Below the pieces are notes generated by a model that saw only the letters and a program-made list of their open reading frames with translations, did not search any database and was not told where the DNA came from. Below are positions 54,101 to 63,087 of a stretch of DNA of 64,000 nt, piece by piece. The DNA lies in the NCBI GenBank assembly GCA_021797515.1, contig JAJZZP010000032.1:1-64000 (forward strand), read 5' to 3'. Origin of the DNA: Bacillota bacterium (GTDB lineage: Bacteria; Bacillota; Sulfobacillia; Sulfobacillales; Sulfobacillaceae). How positions within the stretch are numbered: the first letter of the stretch is position 1; every line of letters begins with the position of its first letter. Made by a program: the position numbers and the translations under genes.

Positions 54101-54932
54101 CTAAACTTGAGCCCGGTATATTGTGCTCCAATTACCATCATTAAAGCCGCGATTTCATCCTCCGCCTGAACCACAGCACCGCCAACCGCTGGCAACTCCT
54201 TGGCCATCCATTCCAAAATATCGCTCGCCGGAGTAATAGGATAGCCGAAAAATAGTCGACAATTGGCCATTAGGGCTCCCACGGCCATTGCCTCATTGCC
54301 AGACAACACGGGGGCAGTCTGACCTAAAGGAGGCAAGTTTATGATGGGTACGCCGACTTCTCTGGCCCACCGATATCCAGCCTGTACGCCTCTAAGGTTA
54401 CTCTCAGCCACCGCCTTACCTTTGTCGTGAAACTGACGACGGACTTCACCCGTGATAAGGTTCAATGGAATGCCTAACAAAAAGGCGGATATACCTAACG
54501 CCACAGCGTTGCGGTAAGTTTTGCCGCGAACACTTTTGCCCAACGCCGACAAAAAGGCGGAAGCCATCTCGCTTGCGTCATCCACCATGACCCGTGTCCC
54601 CGACCCAATCCGAGGAGAATAATGGGATAAAAATTCTGCCTCTCCCAAAATAACAAGAGCACTGTGTTTCCTATGCCCATTTTTAGCTTGGTCGGTAATC
54701 CGTACCTCATGAGAGGTCGTGCCGCCCCTGATGATGGAGGGAAATTCCCTGAAGGTGACGACTCAATACCCGAGACGGCTTACGCAGCGCTCCATAATTT
54801 CTCCCGCACTGTCAACGCCTTCGCCTGTTCGCGCGACAAAACATCCAGGTAAAGTCGCTTCATTGATCCGTCGCTCCCTCAGTGTGGGAATGGGGCCTGA
54901 TGCCCCAATCTTCATATTAGATGTCATAGTGC

Positions 54933-55463
54933 TTATTGTTCTAATAAGAAAAACTCCACCATCTCATCTTGCTCCACACCTAGCTGAGAAAAATATTGCC
55001 CCCGGTAAAAAATGAGCGGGGTATGGTGTTCTTGCTCCCCAAAGTCCTGAACACGCCCAATAATAATGGTGTGGTCTCCGGCCACGATCCCTTGATCTTT
55101 TTGGCATAAAAACCATGCGGCCGCGTCATGCACCACGGGAACTCCTCCCAACACTGCAGCCAACTGCGGTTGGGCTTCGGGATGATGCTGCCGACGGCCA
55201 AAGATTTCGGAGACCAGCTTCTGCCCTGAATGCAAGATACTAATGGTAAACACCGCATCTGGGGACGCCAAATAGCGGTGCATTTGGCTCACATTGCTCA
55301 CCGATACCGCCACCAACAACGGATCCAGCGACACGGACATAAATGCATTAGCAGTCATCCCGTGAATTTCCGATCCTTGTTTGGCCATAATCACCGTAAT
55401 ACCGGTCGCAAATTTACTACAGGCCTGGCGAAAGTTCCGCTGTCGGTCTATGAAATGGTTCAT
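54933..55463 (-). CDS. hpaC: Flavin reductase component of 4-hydroxyphenylacetate 3-monooxygenase
   Basis: The 176-residue protein belongs to the HpaC/flavin reductase-like domain family: RQACSKFATGITVI, HGMTANAFMSVSLDPLLVAV and the flavin-binding FTISILHSGQ. It supplies reduced FAD to the HpaB oxygenase. It is 28 bases behind hpaD and is the last gene of the operon. Confidence 0.92.
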   Translation of the reverse strand: MNHFIDRQRNFRQACSKFATGITVIMAKQGSEIHGMTANAFMSVSLDPLLVAVSVSNVSQMHRYLASPDAVFTISILHSGQKLVSEIFGRRQHHPEAQPQLAAVLGGVPVVHDAAAWFLCQKDQGIVAGDHTIIIGRVQDFGEQEHHTPLIFYRGQYFSQLGVEQDEMVEFFLLEQ

Positions 55464-55491
55464 CTGGATCGATCCCTCCCTGGGCTATGCC

Positions 55492-56484
55492 CTAATCGAC
55501 CATAATCGGTCGATCCGGCAATATCGGATTCGTTGTCGGCATGGGGTTTTCGTTCCAATCAAAAGTGACCATCGATTCATCAAACCACCGCTTTGGAGCT
55601 GGTGCTCCCCAAAACGTTTGTCTTTGTGGATCGTCGAGATCCCACCGTATTGGCTCCCAGTCAGGATCTGCCAGTAAATAGTCGCCGGTAAAAAGTTCAA
55701 TGCGGTTGCCATCCGGATCTCTTAAGTACAAAAAGAAGGCGTTAGTGGTTCCGTGGCGTCCCGGCCCGCGTTCGATGTTGTCCACATAGCCAAGCGCGGC
55801 CAGACGATCCGCCGCCGCCAAGATCTGATCTTTTGATGAAGCAATAAAGGAGGCATGGTGGAACCGTGGCCCTTTGCCGTTGGATATAGCCAGATCATGC
55901 GATGTTTGCTTGCGATGCAGCCATGCCCCCCAAAGTCGGTCTTTGCCATTTTCCACACTGACGGTATACTCACTCATTTGAAATCCCAAGTGTTCTTGAT
56001 ACCAGTGCGCCGCCTCCTCCACGTGGGGAGTAATATAGTTGACATGGTCTAGCCGCATCACCTCGGCACCCCGATATTGCTCGAACCGCTGCAGCAACCA
56101 CGGTACCTGGTCGACTTGATAAAAAAATTCTATCGGGAAACCGAAGGGGTCTTGCGCCCGCAGCACACGGCCGAGCGCCCGCTCTACACCGATCTCCCAG
56201 TACACGTCAACTCCCAGTGTCCCGAGATATTGGGCTACGACATCTAGATCGTTTTCGCTGGAGACGCGAAATCCCACATGAGCCACGCCAGGTTCCGAAG
56301 CCTGTCGCAGTATCAGGTTATGGTGCGTCCGATCTTCGAGGCCTCGTAAATAGAGACGATCGGCATCGCGTTCGGTCACCGTAAGCCCGACCGCGTCGAC
56401 ATAAAATGCTTGGGCGCGATCCAAATCGGTCACCCGATACTCGACATGGTGCGTTCGCAGCACATTGAATGCGTTGCCACCCAT
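55492..56484 (-). CDS. hpaD: 3,4-dihydroxyphenylacetate 2,3-dioxygenase
   Basis: The 330-residue type I extradiol dioxygenase consists of two vicinal-oxygen-chelate modules. Metal ligands are seen in RLDHVNY (His), PRFHHASF (His) and NRIELFTGDY (Glu) of the second module. The C-terminal tail (after residue 290) with WGAPAPKRWFDE is typical of homoprotocatechuate dioxygenases. It opens the ring of 3,4-dihydroxyphenylacetate. It starts 3 bases after the hpaB stop. Confidence 0.93.
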   Translation of the reverse strand: MGGNAFNVLRTHHVEYRVTDLDRAQAFYVDAVGLTVTERDADRLYLRGLEDRTHHNLILRQASEPGVAHVGFRVSSENDLDVVAQYLGTLGVDVYWEIGVERALGRVLRAQDPFGFPIEFFYQVDQVPWLLQRFEQYRGAEVMRLDHVNYITPHVEEAAHWYQEHLGFQMSEYTVSVENGKDRLWGAWLHRKQTSHDLAISNGKGPRFHHASFIASSKDQILAAADRLAALGYVDNIERGPGRHGTTNAFFLYLRDPDGNRIELFTGDYLLADPDWEPIRWDLDDPQRQTFWGAPAPKRWFDESMVTFDWNENPMPTTNPILPDRPIMVD

Positions 56485-56487
56485 GGA

Positions 56488-57966
56488 CTATCCCTCCTGT
56501 CCTAATAGGGGATCCGGGGTTTCATTCAGCAAATCCCGAATCAGTTGTTTTGCCGGCTCCTTGTCATAGTTGTGGTACAATGCTCCGGCCATACGGACCG
56601 GGTCTCCGAAGAAGAAGCGTTCGTACAGTACTTGCCGATTGCCAAAGGTAGAGATAGCCGTATCCCAAGCCAGTCGAAAGAGCCGGGTCCGATCCACTGC
56701 ACTGGTGTTCTTGGCTTGATAAAACCGATCAATGTCGGGTCTCAGCTCTGGATTAGTAAAATCTCTTTCCGACGGGATCGCCATCAATCCGCCGGCTGCC
56801 AACTGCTGCACAATCTCCACCAAACGCGGATACACTTTAGGGAATGTATTGCGGGCAATATTCAAAGGCGTCCAGTCAGGAGTCATGATCCCCCATTGGT
56901 TTAACTTGGCATTGGTTTCACTGGCCACCAAAAAAGCCTTCATGGTTTCCAGCGCAATCACCACTTCTGCCACTTTCTCCTGCACGTGTTGGAATTGCTC
57001 AATGCCAATAGTGTCCACGATAAGACTCGTCACGCCGAGGACAAACTCGGCTTTCGCCGTATTTTTAACGATCACCTGATGGGTCATGTGCGGTGTGGCA
57101 TCTGTATCCGCATACAGCTTATTGCATAGGTCGCCATCTTCCAACACAAAGATCCGTTCCCATGGCACTAATACATCATGAAACACCATCACGGCATCCA
57201 TTTCTTCAAAGCGGGATCCTAACGGGTGGTCAAAGTGGGACTTGCCATAATCAAAGGTTTCCCGGCAAATCAGCCGCAGTCCCGGGGTCGAAAGCGGCAA
57301 TGCAAAAGCAAACGCGTAGGGTCGGTCTTCCTCGTTATTGCGTATCACTGTTGAGGGAAAAACCAGAATTTCATCAGCTAACGGCAAAGTGGCTAACATT
57401 CGAGCTCCGCGGATAATGACCCCCTCCGAGGTTTTTTCCACGACGCGGGCGGCCAGATACGGATCCGCCTGCTGTGCCGCTGATACCCCCCGGTTGGCTT
57501 GGGGCAAAATCAAGGTATGTGTCAAGCATAGATCATTTTCACGCACATATTCGTAGTATTTGCGGACATTATCGCTATAGCGCGAATCTTCCGTGCCAAA
57601 AAAAGGCGCCGCGGCGGCAATCGCCATGAGTTCGCTATTGAGATAATCGGGTGCGCGTCCCATCATTCCGTGGGCGTAACGGGCCCAGTGCTGCATCATG
57701 GTTCGCCGTCGGGCCAGATCTTCTTTCGTGTGCGGCTGCATAAAGGAGAGTCCTACTAGATTGCCGGTCGAAGGCGATCGGTACGTCATGTCCGGCTGCA
57801 AATGCGGATCATGCTGCATGTCATAAAGATGTGCCATGGATTGAGCTATATTGCGAAACGCCGGATGTTCCGTAATTTTTCCCTCTACCTTCTCGCCATC
57901 AATCCATAGATCGCGTACAGCGCCATCTAGGTCATTTAGATATTGCTGTCCGGTACGAATTCCCAT
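56488..57966 (-). CDS. hpaB: 4-hydroxyphenylacetate 3-monooxygenase, oxygenase component
   Basis: The 492-residue FADH2-using enzyme has the HpaB/acyl-CoA-dehydrogenase-like layout: TGQQYLNDLD start, NDLCLTHTLILPQANRG, the active-site region GARMLATLPLADEILVFPS, HDVLVPWERIFV, and GDPVRMAGALY. It hydroxylates 4-hydroxyphenylacetate to the catechol that HpaD cleaves. AAGGGGG precedes ATG 57966. Its flavin reductase partner HpaC is two genes downstream. Confidence 0.96.
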   Translation of the reverse strand: MGIRTGQQYLNDLDGAVRDLWIDGEKVEGKITEHPAFRNIAQSMAHLYDMQHDPHLQPDMTYRSPSTGNLVGLSFMQPHTKEDLARRRTMMQHWARYAHGMMGRAPDYLNSELMAIAAAAPFFGTEDSRYSDNVRKYYEYVRENDLCLTHTLILPQANRGVSAAQQADPYLAARVVEKTSEGVIIRGARMLATLPLADEILVFPSTVIRNNEEDRPYAFAFALPLSTPGLRLICRETFDYGKSHFDHPLGSRFEEMDAVMVFHDVLVPWERIFVLEDGDLCNKLYADTDATPHMTHQVIVKNTAKAEFVLGVTSLIVDTIGIEQFQHVQEKVAEVVIALETMKAFLVASETNAKLNQWGIMTPDWTPLNIARNTFPKVYPRLVEIVQQLAAGGLMAIPSERDFTNPELRPDIDRFYQAKNTSAVDRTRLFRLAWDTAISTFGNRQVLYERFFFGDPVRMAGALYHNYDKEPAKQLIRDLLNETPDPLLGQEG

Positions 57967-58002
57967 GAAAAATCCCCCTTAAGTTTTGATGTTACTGTTG
58001 AA

Positions 58003-59496
58003 TCACGAGGTGCCCACCCGTGGAATGGGATGGGTGCCCAAAGCCACGTGGACGGTTTTCCATTCGGTGTAGAAATCAAAGCTATAGACACCGCCTTCAC
58101 GGCCAATGCCACTCCACTTGGATCCGCCAAACGGTGTCCGCAGATCCCGTACATTGTGTGAGTTCAGCCACACCATGCCAGATTCTACTGCTTGCGACAC
58201 CCGATTCGCCCGAGCCACGTCGCGTGTCCAGACATAGGCAGCAAGTCCGTAGCGAACCTGGTTGGCCATGGCCATGGCCTCTGCTTCATCGTGAAACCGA
58301 AGCACCGTCAGAACAGGGCCAAAGATTTCTTCCTGCGCTACCCGCATGTAGGGAAGAACCTTCGTTAACAAAGTCGCTTCTAAGAAATTTCCCTGAAGCC
58401 ATCCAGATGGACGATTCCCTCCAACGACCACCTGAAAACCTTCAGATTCAGCCAGGTCAATATAACTTTTGACCCGTTGCCAATGCTCCGCGTGAATCAA
58501 AGGACCCAGTTCGGTTGTTTCATCAAATGGATTGCCTACGCGGACTCGGCGGATGCGCTCCGCTAGCGCCGCTTCAAAACGATCCGCGATGCTGTCTTGG
58601 ATCAATAATCGAGAACCCGCCGTGCAGCGTTCTCCATTTAACGTAAACATGCCAAACAAGGTCGCGTCTAGCGCACGGTCAAAATCTGCATCCTCAAAGA
58701 CGATAACTGGTGATTTCCCGCCCAATTCCATGGAAAACCGTTTTAAGTACTGGGCGCCGTTGCGCAAGATTTCTTGACCCGTAGTGGTTTCACCGGTGAA
58801 CGAAATCAGCGGTACATCGGGATGGGAAACCAATGCCGCTCCCGCAGTCTCGCCGAGTCCGTGGATCACGTTAAACACCCCGGGAGGCAAATCGGCTTCC
58901 TGGATAATGCGGCTCAAACGTTCTGCGGTAATCGGAGACCACTCGGCGGGCTTCAGTACCGCCGTATCACCAGATGCCAAACAAGGGGCAATTTTCCAGG
59001 TTTCCAGCATTAAGGGCGTGTTCCAGGGAGTAATCAAACCCGCCACCCCCACGGGTTGACGAATGGCATAGTTTTGAAAGTGAGGCGGGTTGGGGAAGGC
59101 TTCTCCGGTCATACGTGTCGCCATTTCGGCAAAGAACCGAAAATTCTCTGCCGCTCGTTCGATTTGGCCCAAGGTTTGTCCAATGGGGATGCCGGTATCC
59201 AATGTTTCCAGAGAAGCCAAAGCCTCCCGGTCCTGGATCATGCCGTCGGCAATGCGATTCAAGTATCGTGCGCGTTCCCGGCCGGGCATATCGCGCCACA
59301 CCACAAAAAATGCCTCCCGTGCAGCACGCACCGCCTTATCCACCGCCGCGACGTCTCCTGACGCTACCTGAGTCAGCGGTTGATTAGTGGCAGGATCCCA
59401 ATCATCAAACCAGGCATCGCTGTTGTCCACAAATTCTCCATTGATGAAATGACGAATTTTATGGGGCACCAATGCTAGTGTATCGTTCCGGGTCAT
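58003..59496 (-). CDS. hpaE: 5-carboxymethyl-2-hydroxymuconate semialdehyde dehydrogenase
   Basis: The 497-residue aldehyde dehydrogenase has ITPWNTPLMLETWKIAPCLA, the NAD-binding FTGETTTGQEI, catalytic Glu in MELGGKSPVIVFEDAD and Cys in NGERCTAGSRLL. Context in the hpa operon gives the substrate, the semialdehyde formed by HpaD. Its start overlaps the hpaG stop by four bases. Confidence 0.92.
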   Translation of the reverse strand: MTRNDTLALVPHKIRHFINGEFVDNSDAWFDDWDPATNQPLTQVASGDVAAVDKAVRAAREAFFVVWRDMPGRERARYLNRIADGMIQDREALASLETLDTGIPIGQTLGQIERAAENFRFFAEMATRMTGEAFPNPPHFQNYAIRQPVGVAGLITPWNTPLMLETWKIAPCLASGDTAVLKPAEWSPITAERLSRIIQEADLPPGVFNVIHGLGETAGAALVSHPDVPLISFTGETTTGQEILRNGAQYLKRFSMELGGKSPVIVFEDADFDRALDATLFGMFTLNGERCTAGSRLLIQDSIADRFEAALAERIRRVRVGNPFDETTELGPLIHAEHWQRVKSYIDLAESEGFQVVVGGNRPSGWLQGNFLEATLLTKVLPYMRVAQEEIFGPVLTVLRFHDEAEAMAMANQVRYGLAAYVWTRDVARANRVSQAVESGMVWLNSHNVRDLRTPFGGSKWSGIGREGGVYSFDFYTEWKTVHVALGTHPIPRVGTS

Positions 59497-60245
59497 GAAT
59501 CAGACTCCTCCTTAACAACCAGGTTAGTTAATACACCCAGTTTTTCTACACTGCATTCCATGAGATCCCCGGGCACCACGGGCGAAATGCCGTCGGGAGT
59601 GCCAGTAAGAATAACGTCGCCAGGGGCCAAGGTCATAAACGTCGAGAGATACCCAATAATGTCGGGAATAGAGTGGATTAGGTGCTCGGTATTGCCGTGC
59701 TGCCGGGTGACGCCGTTGACCCGGGTAGTAATGGCCAAGTGGCCGGGGTCTCCAATCTCATCTGCGGTCACCAAGACAGGGCCTAGCGGGCAGAATGTAT
59801 CAAATCCCTTGGCTCTTACCGGAGGGCGAAAGGTATTGCGGATGTAGTCGCGGCAGGTGAAGTCATTGGCAACGGTATACCCCAGAACATATTCGAGGGC
59901 CTGTTCCGGCGGTACTCGCCGGCACTCACGGCCAATAACCACGGCCACCTCAGTTTCGTAATGACAATGGGTGGCCCCAGCGGGATATTGGACCGGAGAC
60001 TGATGCCCGGTCACCGATGATGTCGGTTTAAAAAACAACGCTGGTTCAGGGGGCTCTTCCAATCCCAATTCCGCCGCGTGACCGCCATAATTCAAGGCTA
60101 GGCCAATAATGTTTCGCGGTTCTACGGGAGCTAGCCAATGAACCTGGTCCCATTCAAGGCGCCTATGGTCGGGAGTTATCAGTACATTGTCGATGACTTG
60201 GGCCGACTTAATGCGTCCTTCGGCAAAAAATCGTGCTAACCGCAT
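59493..60245 (-). CDS. hpaG: HpaG-type isomerase/decarboxylase (fumarylacetoacetate hydrolase family)
   Basis: The 250-residue protein has the FAH-family core: NIIGLALNYGGHAAELG, PALFFKPTSSVTGH, HYETEVAVVIGRECRRV (metal-binding Glu residues), GYTVANDFTCRDYI, LGPVLVTADEIGDPGHL and LTGTPDGISPVVPGD. In the hpa pathway this enzyme decarboxylates and isomerises the ring-cleavage acid. It is one FAH domain, whereas E. coli HpaG has two. It shares one base (TAATG) with the upstream gene. Confidence 0.88.
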   Translation of the reverse strand: MRLARFFAEGRIKSAQVIDNVLITPDHRRLEWDQVHWLAPVEPRNIIGLALNYGGHAAELGLEEPPEPALFFKPTSSVTGHQSPVQYPAGATHCHYETEVAVVIGRECRRVPPEQALEYVLGYTVANDFTCRDYIRNTFRPPVRAKGFDTFCPLGPVLVTADEIGDPGHLAITTRVNGVTRQHGNTEHLIHSIPDIIGYLSTFMTLAPGDVILTGTPDGISPVVPGDLMECSVEKLGVLTNLVVKEESDS

Positions 60246-61162
60246 TAATCACTCCCTCCTTCTTCCGGCAATACCCCATATTTCCGTAAAATTTTTTCTA
60301 GTCCTTGATAATGTTCGTGAGAAATCGGAGCCAGTGGCAGTCGGAGATGCGGACGAATTTTGCCCATCATGCCCAAAGCCGCCTTGAGAGGACCGGGATT
60401 GGTTTCCCAAAACAGAGCGTCATTTAAAGAATAAAGATAATAGTGGAGTTCCCGCGCCCTTTCCCATTCGCCTTGGACGACCAAATTGTACAAATCGGCC
60501 ACCTGACGCGGCAAGATGTTGGCGGTCGCGCTAATGTGGCCAGCTCCCCCTAAGGTCAGCATGGGATAGCATAAGGCTTCAATGCCGGAATAGACGAGAA
60601 AGCCCCGACCCATGAGATGTAATACTTTGGTCACTTGCTCGAAATCACGGTTGGATTCTTTAATCCCAATGACGTTGTCTGCCACTTGACAAATCCGCTT
60701 CACCGTTGCTGGTTCAATATTTGTGGCTGTGCGCCCTGGGATGTTGTAAATCACGATAGGTAAATTGGTAGACCGGGCCACGGTGGTAAAATATTGGTAT
60801 AGTCCTTCTTGCGAAGGGCGGTTGTAATACGGCACAATAACCAATACCCCGTCGGCGCCCGCCATCTCAGCGCTATGAGTCAGGCGCAGGGTTTCGTCTA
60901 AATTCGTGCTGCCGCTTCCTAACAGTACCGGTACCCTCCCGGCCACGGTGGCCACCGTGGTACGAAAGATGGCTTCGCGCTCGTCCAAGGTCAAAGAGCT
61001 TGGCTCCCCAGTCGTACCGGTTACCGAAATGCCATGACTGCCTTCTTGAATTTGCCAATTTATCAGATGCGTAAGAGTGTCATGGTCTACTTGATTGGCA
61101 TCGGTAAACGGTGTAACCACCGGGGTAATGGAACCGCGTAAGCGTTCCTGGATGGATTTCAT
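60245..61162 (-). CDS. DapA-family pyruvate aldolase/synthase in the hpa operon
   Basis: The 305-residue TIM barrel shows the Schiff-base lysine in GIKES (Lys168), the proton-relay Tyr139 in IYNIPGRT, and GTTGEPSSL. Arg144 and the paired Thr are as in true dihydrodipicolinate synthase. Yet the gene is the first structural gene of the hpa operon and overlaps hpaG by one base, so it may be the pyruvate-releasing aldolase that replaces HpaI (inference). Sequence alone cannot decide between lysine synthesis and the catabolic role. Confidence 0.85.
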   Translation of the reverse strand: MKSIQERLRGSITPVVTPFTDANQVDHDTLTHLINWQIQEGSHGISVTGTTGEPSSLTLDEREAIFRTTVATVAGRVPVLLGSGSTNLDETLRLTHSAEMAGADGVLVIVPYYNRPSQEGLYQYFTTVARSTNLPIVIYNIPGRTATNIEPATVKRICQVADNVIGIKESNRDFEQVTKVLHLMGRGFLVYSGIEALCYPMLTLGGAGHISATANILPRQVADLYNLVVQGEWERARELHYYLYSLNDALFWETNPGPLKAALGMMGKIRPHLRLPLAPISHEHYQGLEKILRKYGVLPEEGGSD

Positions 61163-61202
61163 CTATCGTTGTCACTCCTCTTGGCATGTGTAATGCTTAA
61201 TC

Positions 61203-61868
61203 CTAGTCCTTCGTCACAGCCGTCAGCCGGCGTTGCCGGCGATGCGAGCGATAGGACTCCAAGGTTTGTAGCTGATGGCCCTCGACAAGACGTTCGAGCA
61301 CTTCTGCGGGAGCTTTTTCCACCAGCGACTGCAAAATTTGATAATGTTCTTGTAACGATGCCCGTGCGCGCTCGGGAACCAGAGTAAACATATTGGAGCG
61401 AACTCGGTCCAATTTTGCCGCACACGTCGCAATCAGTTCCACCAGATAACGGTTGGGGCAACGTTGGCGGATCGTTTGGTGAAATTGACGGTTTAATTCT
61501 CCATATGTCCGCAAATCGGCGTCATCCAGCGTTTGGTCCATGTGCCGTGCTACCGTGCGCAATATCTGATAATCGTCGGGGGTTAAATGCGGTGCGGCGA
61601 GTGCGGTCGCCCAGCCCTCCAATCGTGCCTCTACTGTCAAGACTTCTTCATAGGTCTTTTCATCGATGCGGCTGACTTGGGCACCAACATTGGGTTGGAA
61701 ATCCACTAAATCTTCCGCTTCTAGGCGACGAATCGCTTCCCGCACTGGAATCGGGCTGACACCGAATTCGCGGGCCAAGGCGTCAATCACCAAACGATAA
61801 CCTGCGACCAACTCTCCGGATAAAATGCGGCGCCGTAATTCTTGATAAACATCTTCGGTCTTTGACAC
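61203..61868 (-). CDS. GntR-family (FCD/FadR type) regulator of the hpa operon
   Basis: The 221-residue protein has an N-terminal winged helix (DVYQELRRRILSGELVAGYR, VSPIPVREAIRRLEAEDLV) and a helical FCD domain with metal-ligand-like residues (EARLEGWATALAA, NRQFHQTI). It is first in the operon, 40 bases before the DapA-like gene. It probably senses 4-hydroxyphenylacetate or a pathway acid and binds the palindromes upstream. GTG 61868 follows AAAGGAG. Confidence 0.88.
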   Translation of the reverse strand: MSKTEDVYQELRRRILSGELVAGYRLVIDALAREFGVSPIPVREAIRRLEAEDLVDFQPNVGAQVSRIDEKTYEEVLTVEARLEGWATALAAPHLTPDDYQILRTVARHMDQTLDDADLRTYGELNRQFHQTIRQRCPNRYLVELIATCAAKLDRVRSNMFTLVPERARASLQEHYQILQSLVEKAPAEVLERLVEGHQLQTLESYRSHRRQRRLTAVTKD

Positions 61869-61997
61869 AGGGCATAAACTCCTTTACCTACGAGATTTTC
61901 ATCCCAACAGAGAGGATGGTGAACTGGATTGAGGTTCTCCTCTCAACAATACTACGCCGACTGTCTCAAGAAACCTTGATGGCATCGTCTCGTGATT

Positions 61998-62014
61998 GGG
62001 ATTAGGATAATCCC
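61998..62014. promoter_or_regulatory. Inverted repeat upstream of the hpa regulator
   Basis: GGGATTA-GGA-TAATCCC, a perfect 7-bp inverted repeat 130 bases before the gntR-type gene. Could be an operator. Confidence 0.35.
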
Positions 62015-62035
62015 TTGTGTTCAATAAAATATTAC

Positions 62036-62047
62036 ATCATATATGAT
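62036..62047. promoter_or_regulatory. Palindrome ATCATATATGAT, candidate GntR operator
   Basis: A perfect 12-bp palindrome about 170 bases before the hpa regulator start. FCD-type GntR proteins usually bind AT-rich palindromes of this size. Together with the repeat at 61998 it makes a plausible control region. Confidence 0.4.
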
Positions 62048-62095
62048 AAGATATTCAACTGTGAAGATTACCTATCTCTATGCTAATCAAAAAAT

Positions 62096-62281
62096 CTACC
62101 CCATCGCCAAGTATCCTTCTGATAGCGCGTGATGTGCCTCCCCGGACGAGCCCTTAAATACCATTCGGCCATGAACCATGATGTAGGCCCGTGACGCCAG
62201 TGCCAGCGCTTGCGAGACGTTTTGTTGACAATCAATATAGTTAGACCAGTTTCTTTGGGCTCCCCGAAAAATAATTTCCAA
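62096..62281 (-). pseudogene. C-terminal remnant of a LivF-type ABC transporter ATPase
   Basis: The frame reads QNVSQALALASRAYIMVHGR and MVFKGSSGEAHHALSEGYLA before a stop, the last segment of branched-chain amino acid ABC ATPases (EQN-- AL-LADRAYVL--GRIV--G). A preceding TGLTILIVN lies in another frame. All of the nucleotide-binding motifs are gone. Confidence 0.65.
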
Positions 62282-62742
62282 ATCTGAAAAGGTGAATGCC
62301 TGATCGCATCACCACGAGAATCTCTGGATGTACTATGCAATGGGTACTGGTCGGCTGGCTAAGACTGTGATGGCTCCTTTCGCTACCGATTTTTTGCGCT
62401 TGCCATGCAATGCGACGGGCCGCGTGGTAGACTATGAGCAACAGGTCTGACAACCGGGGTGGGGGTTGCCCACCGGAGGGACTACCTCTATTACGTGAAG
62501 TTCCCCGCGTTTTGGGACGCGATCTCCACGTGTTTGGCCAACACGTCAACAGAGCACCAATCACGTCTCGATGCCTTGCTGAACCTCCAGTTTCAGCGGT
62601 TTATGTCCGTTGCCTAAAACGTTAAATTGGACGCGCACAGTATAATTAACCTGTCTTTTTTCCCTTAATCTTTCGTGCTCAAGGTATAATGAAGTAATGC
62701 TACTCCACAGGGATGTTAGTTGATTGCAAAGAGGGTGAAGTC
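62282..62742. other. Gap with coding debris and the hxlR leader
   Basis: A plus-strand frame without a start ends at about 62619 with RRDYLYYVKFPAFWDAIS and RLDALLNLQFQRF, which looks like the C-terminus of a transposase-like protein, not securely assigned. TATAAT at 62685-62690 may be the -10 box of the hxlR-type gene. Confidence 0.35.
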
Positions 62743-63087
62743 ATGGGCGATGAAGTCTGCCCCGTAGAAACCGCGCTTAGGGTCATCGGCGGCAAATGGA
62801 CGTTGCTGATTTTAAGAGACCTAATGACGGGTCCCAAGCGTTTTGGCGAATTGCGCAAATCTTTGGGTGGTGTGAGCCCCAAGACGCTTTCACTGCGACT
62901 GCGTGAATTAGAACAGGATGGTATTTTAACCCGTACGGTATATCCCGAGGTCCCTTTACGGGTAGAATATGCGTTAACGGATGCTGGCGCTACCCTGTCC
63001 GATGTCATAGATGTACTTCGTCAATGGGGCGCACAATGGGTCAGGCCTCCTCAGCCGATGTCGACGATTCATCCGATCCCAAAATAA
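62743..63087 (+). CDS. HxlR-family transcriptional regulator
   Basis: The 114-residue protein has the HxlR winged helix: CPVETALRVIGGKWTLLILR with the usual N-terminal Cys, GPKRFGELRKSLGGVSPKTL, LRLRELEQDGILTRTVYPE and VEYALTDAG. Members sense aldehydes, quinones or redox stress, often through that Cys. ATG 62743 with AGAGGG 7 bases before is preferred to ATG 62713. No obvious target gene is adjacent. Confidence 0.9.
   Translation: MGDEVCPVETALRVIGGKWTLLILRDLMTGPKRFGELRKSLGGVSPKTLSLRLRELEQDGILTRTVYPEVPLRVEYALTDAGATLSDVIDVLRQWGAQWVRPPQPMSTIHPIPK

Larger units (their letters stand above)
51847..54863 (-). pseudogene. korA: 2-oxoacid:acceptor oxidoreductase alpha subunit (korA-like), interrupted
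   Basis: The N-terminal gamma domain and the start of the alpha domain are at 54100-54863: TGEGVDSAGEIMERC, SGNEAMAVGALMANCRLFFG, YPITPASDILEWMAKELP, VQAEDEIAALMMVIGAQY. The rest is at 51847-52640: VDTQRPGPSAGMPTKHEQGD, ILPGTPMKT with SGDEHD, and RPFPSESLRGLRE with IIVVEQSYSGQ. Defects seen: a frameshift near 54830, a TGA after SRLGY (about 54767), an IS inserted after QYTGLK, a TAA inside MTAT-GPG (about 52597), and frame breaks near 52345 and 52190. The partner korB is absent. The original start is probably ATG 54863 after GGGAG. Confidence 0.85.

Noticed and set aside
54765-54770. In-frame TGA in korA read as selenocysteine
   Set aside because: KorA is not a selenoprotein family, and the gene has other stops, shifts and an IS; decay is the simpler reading.
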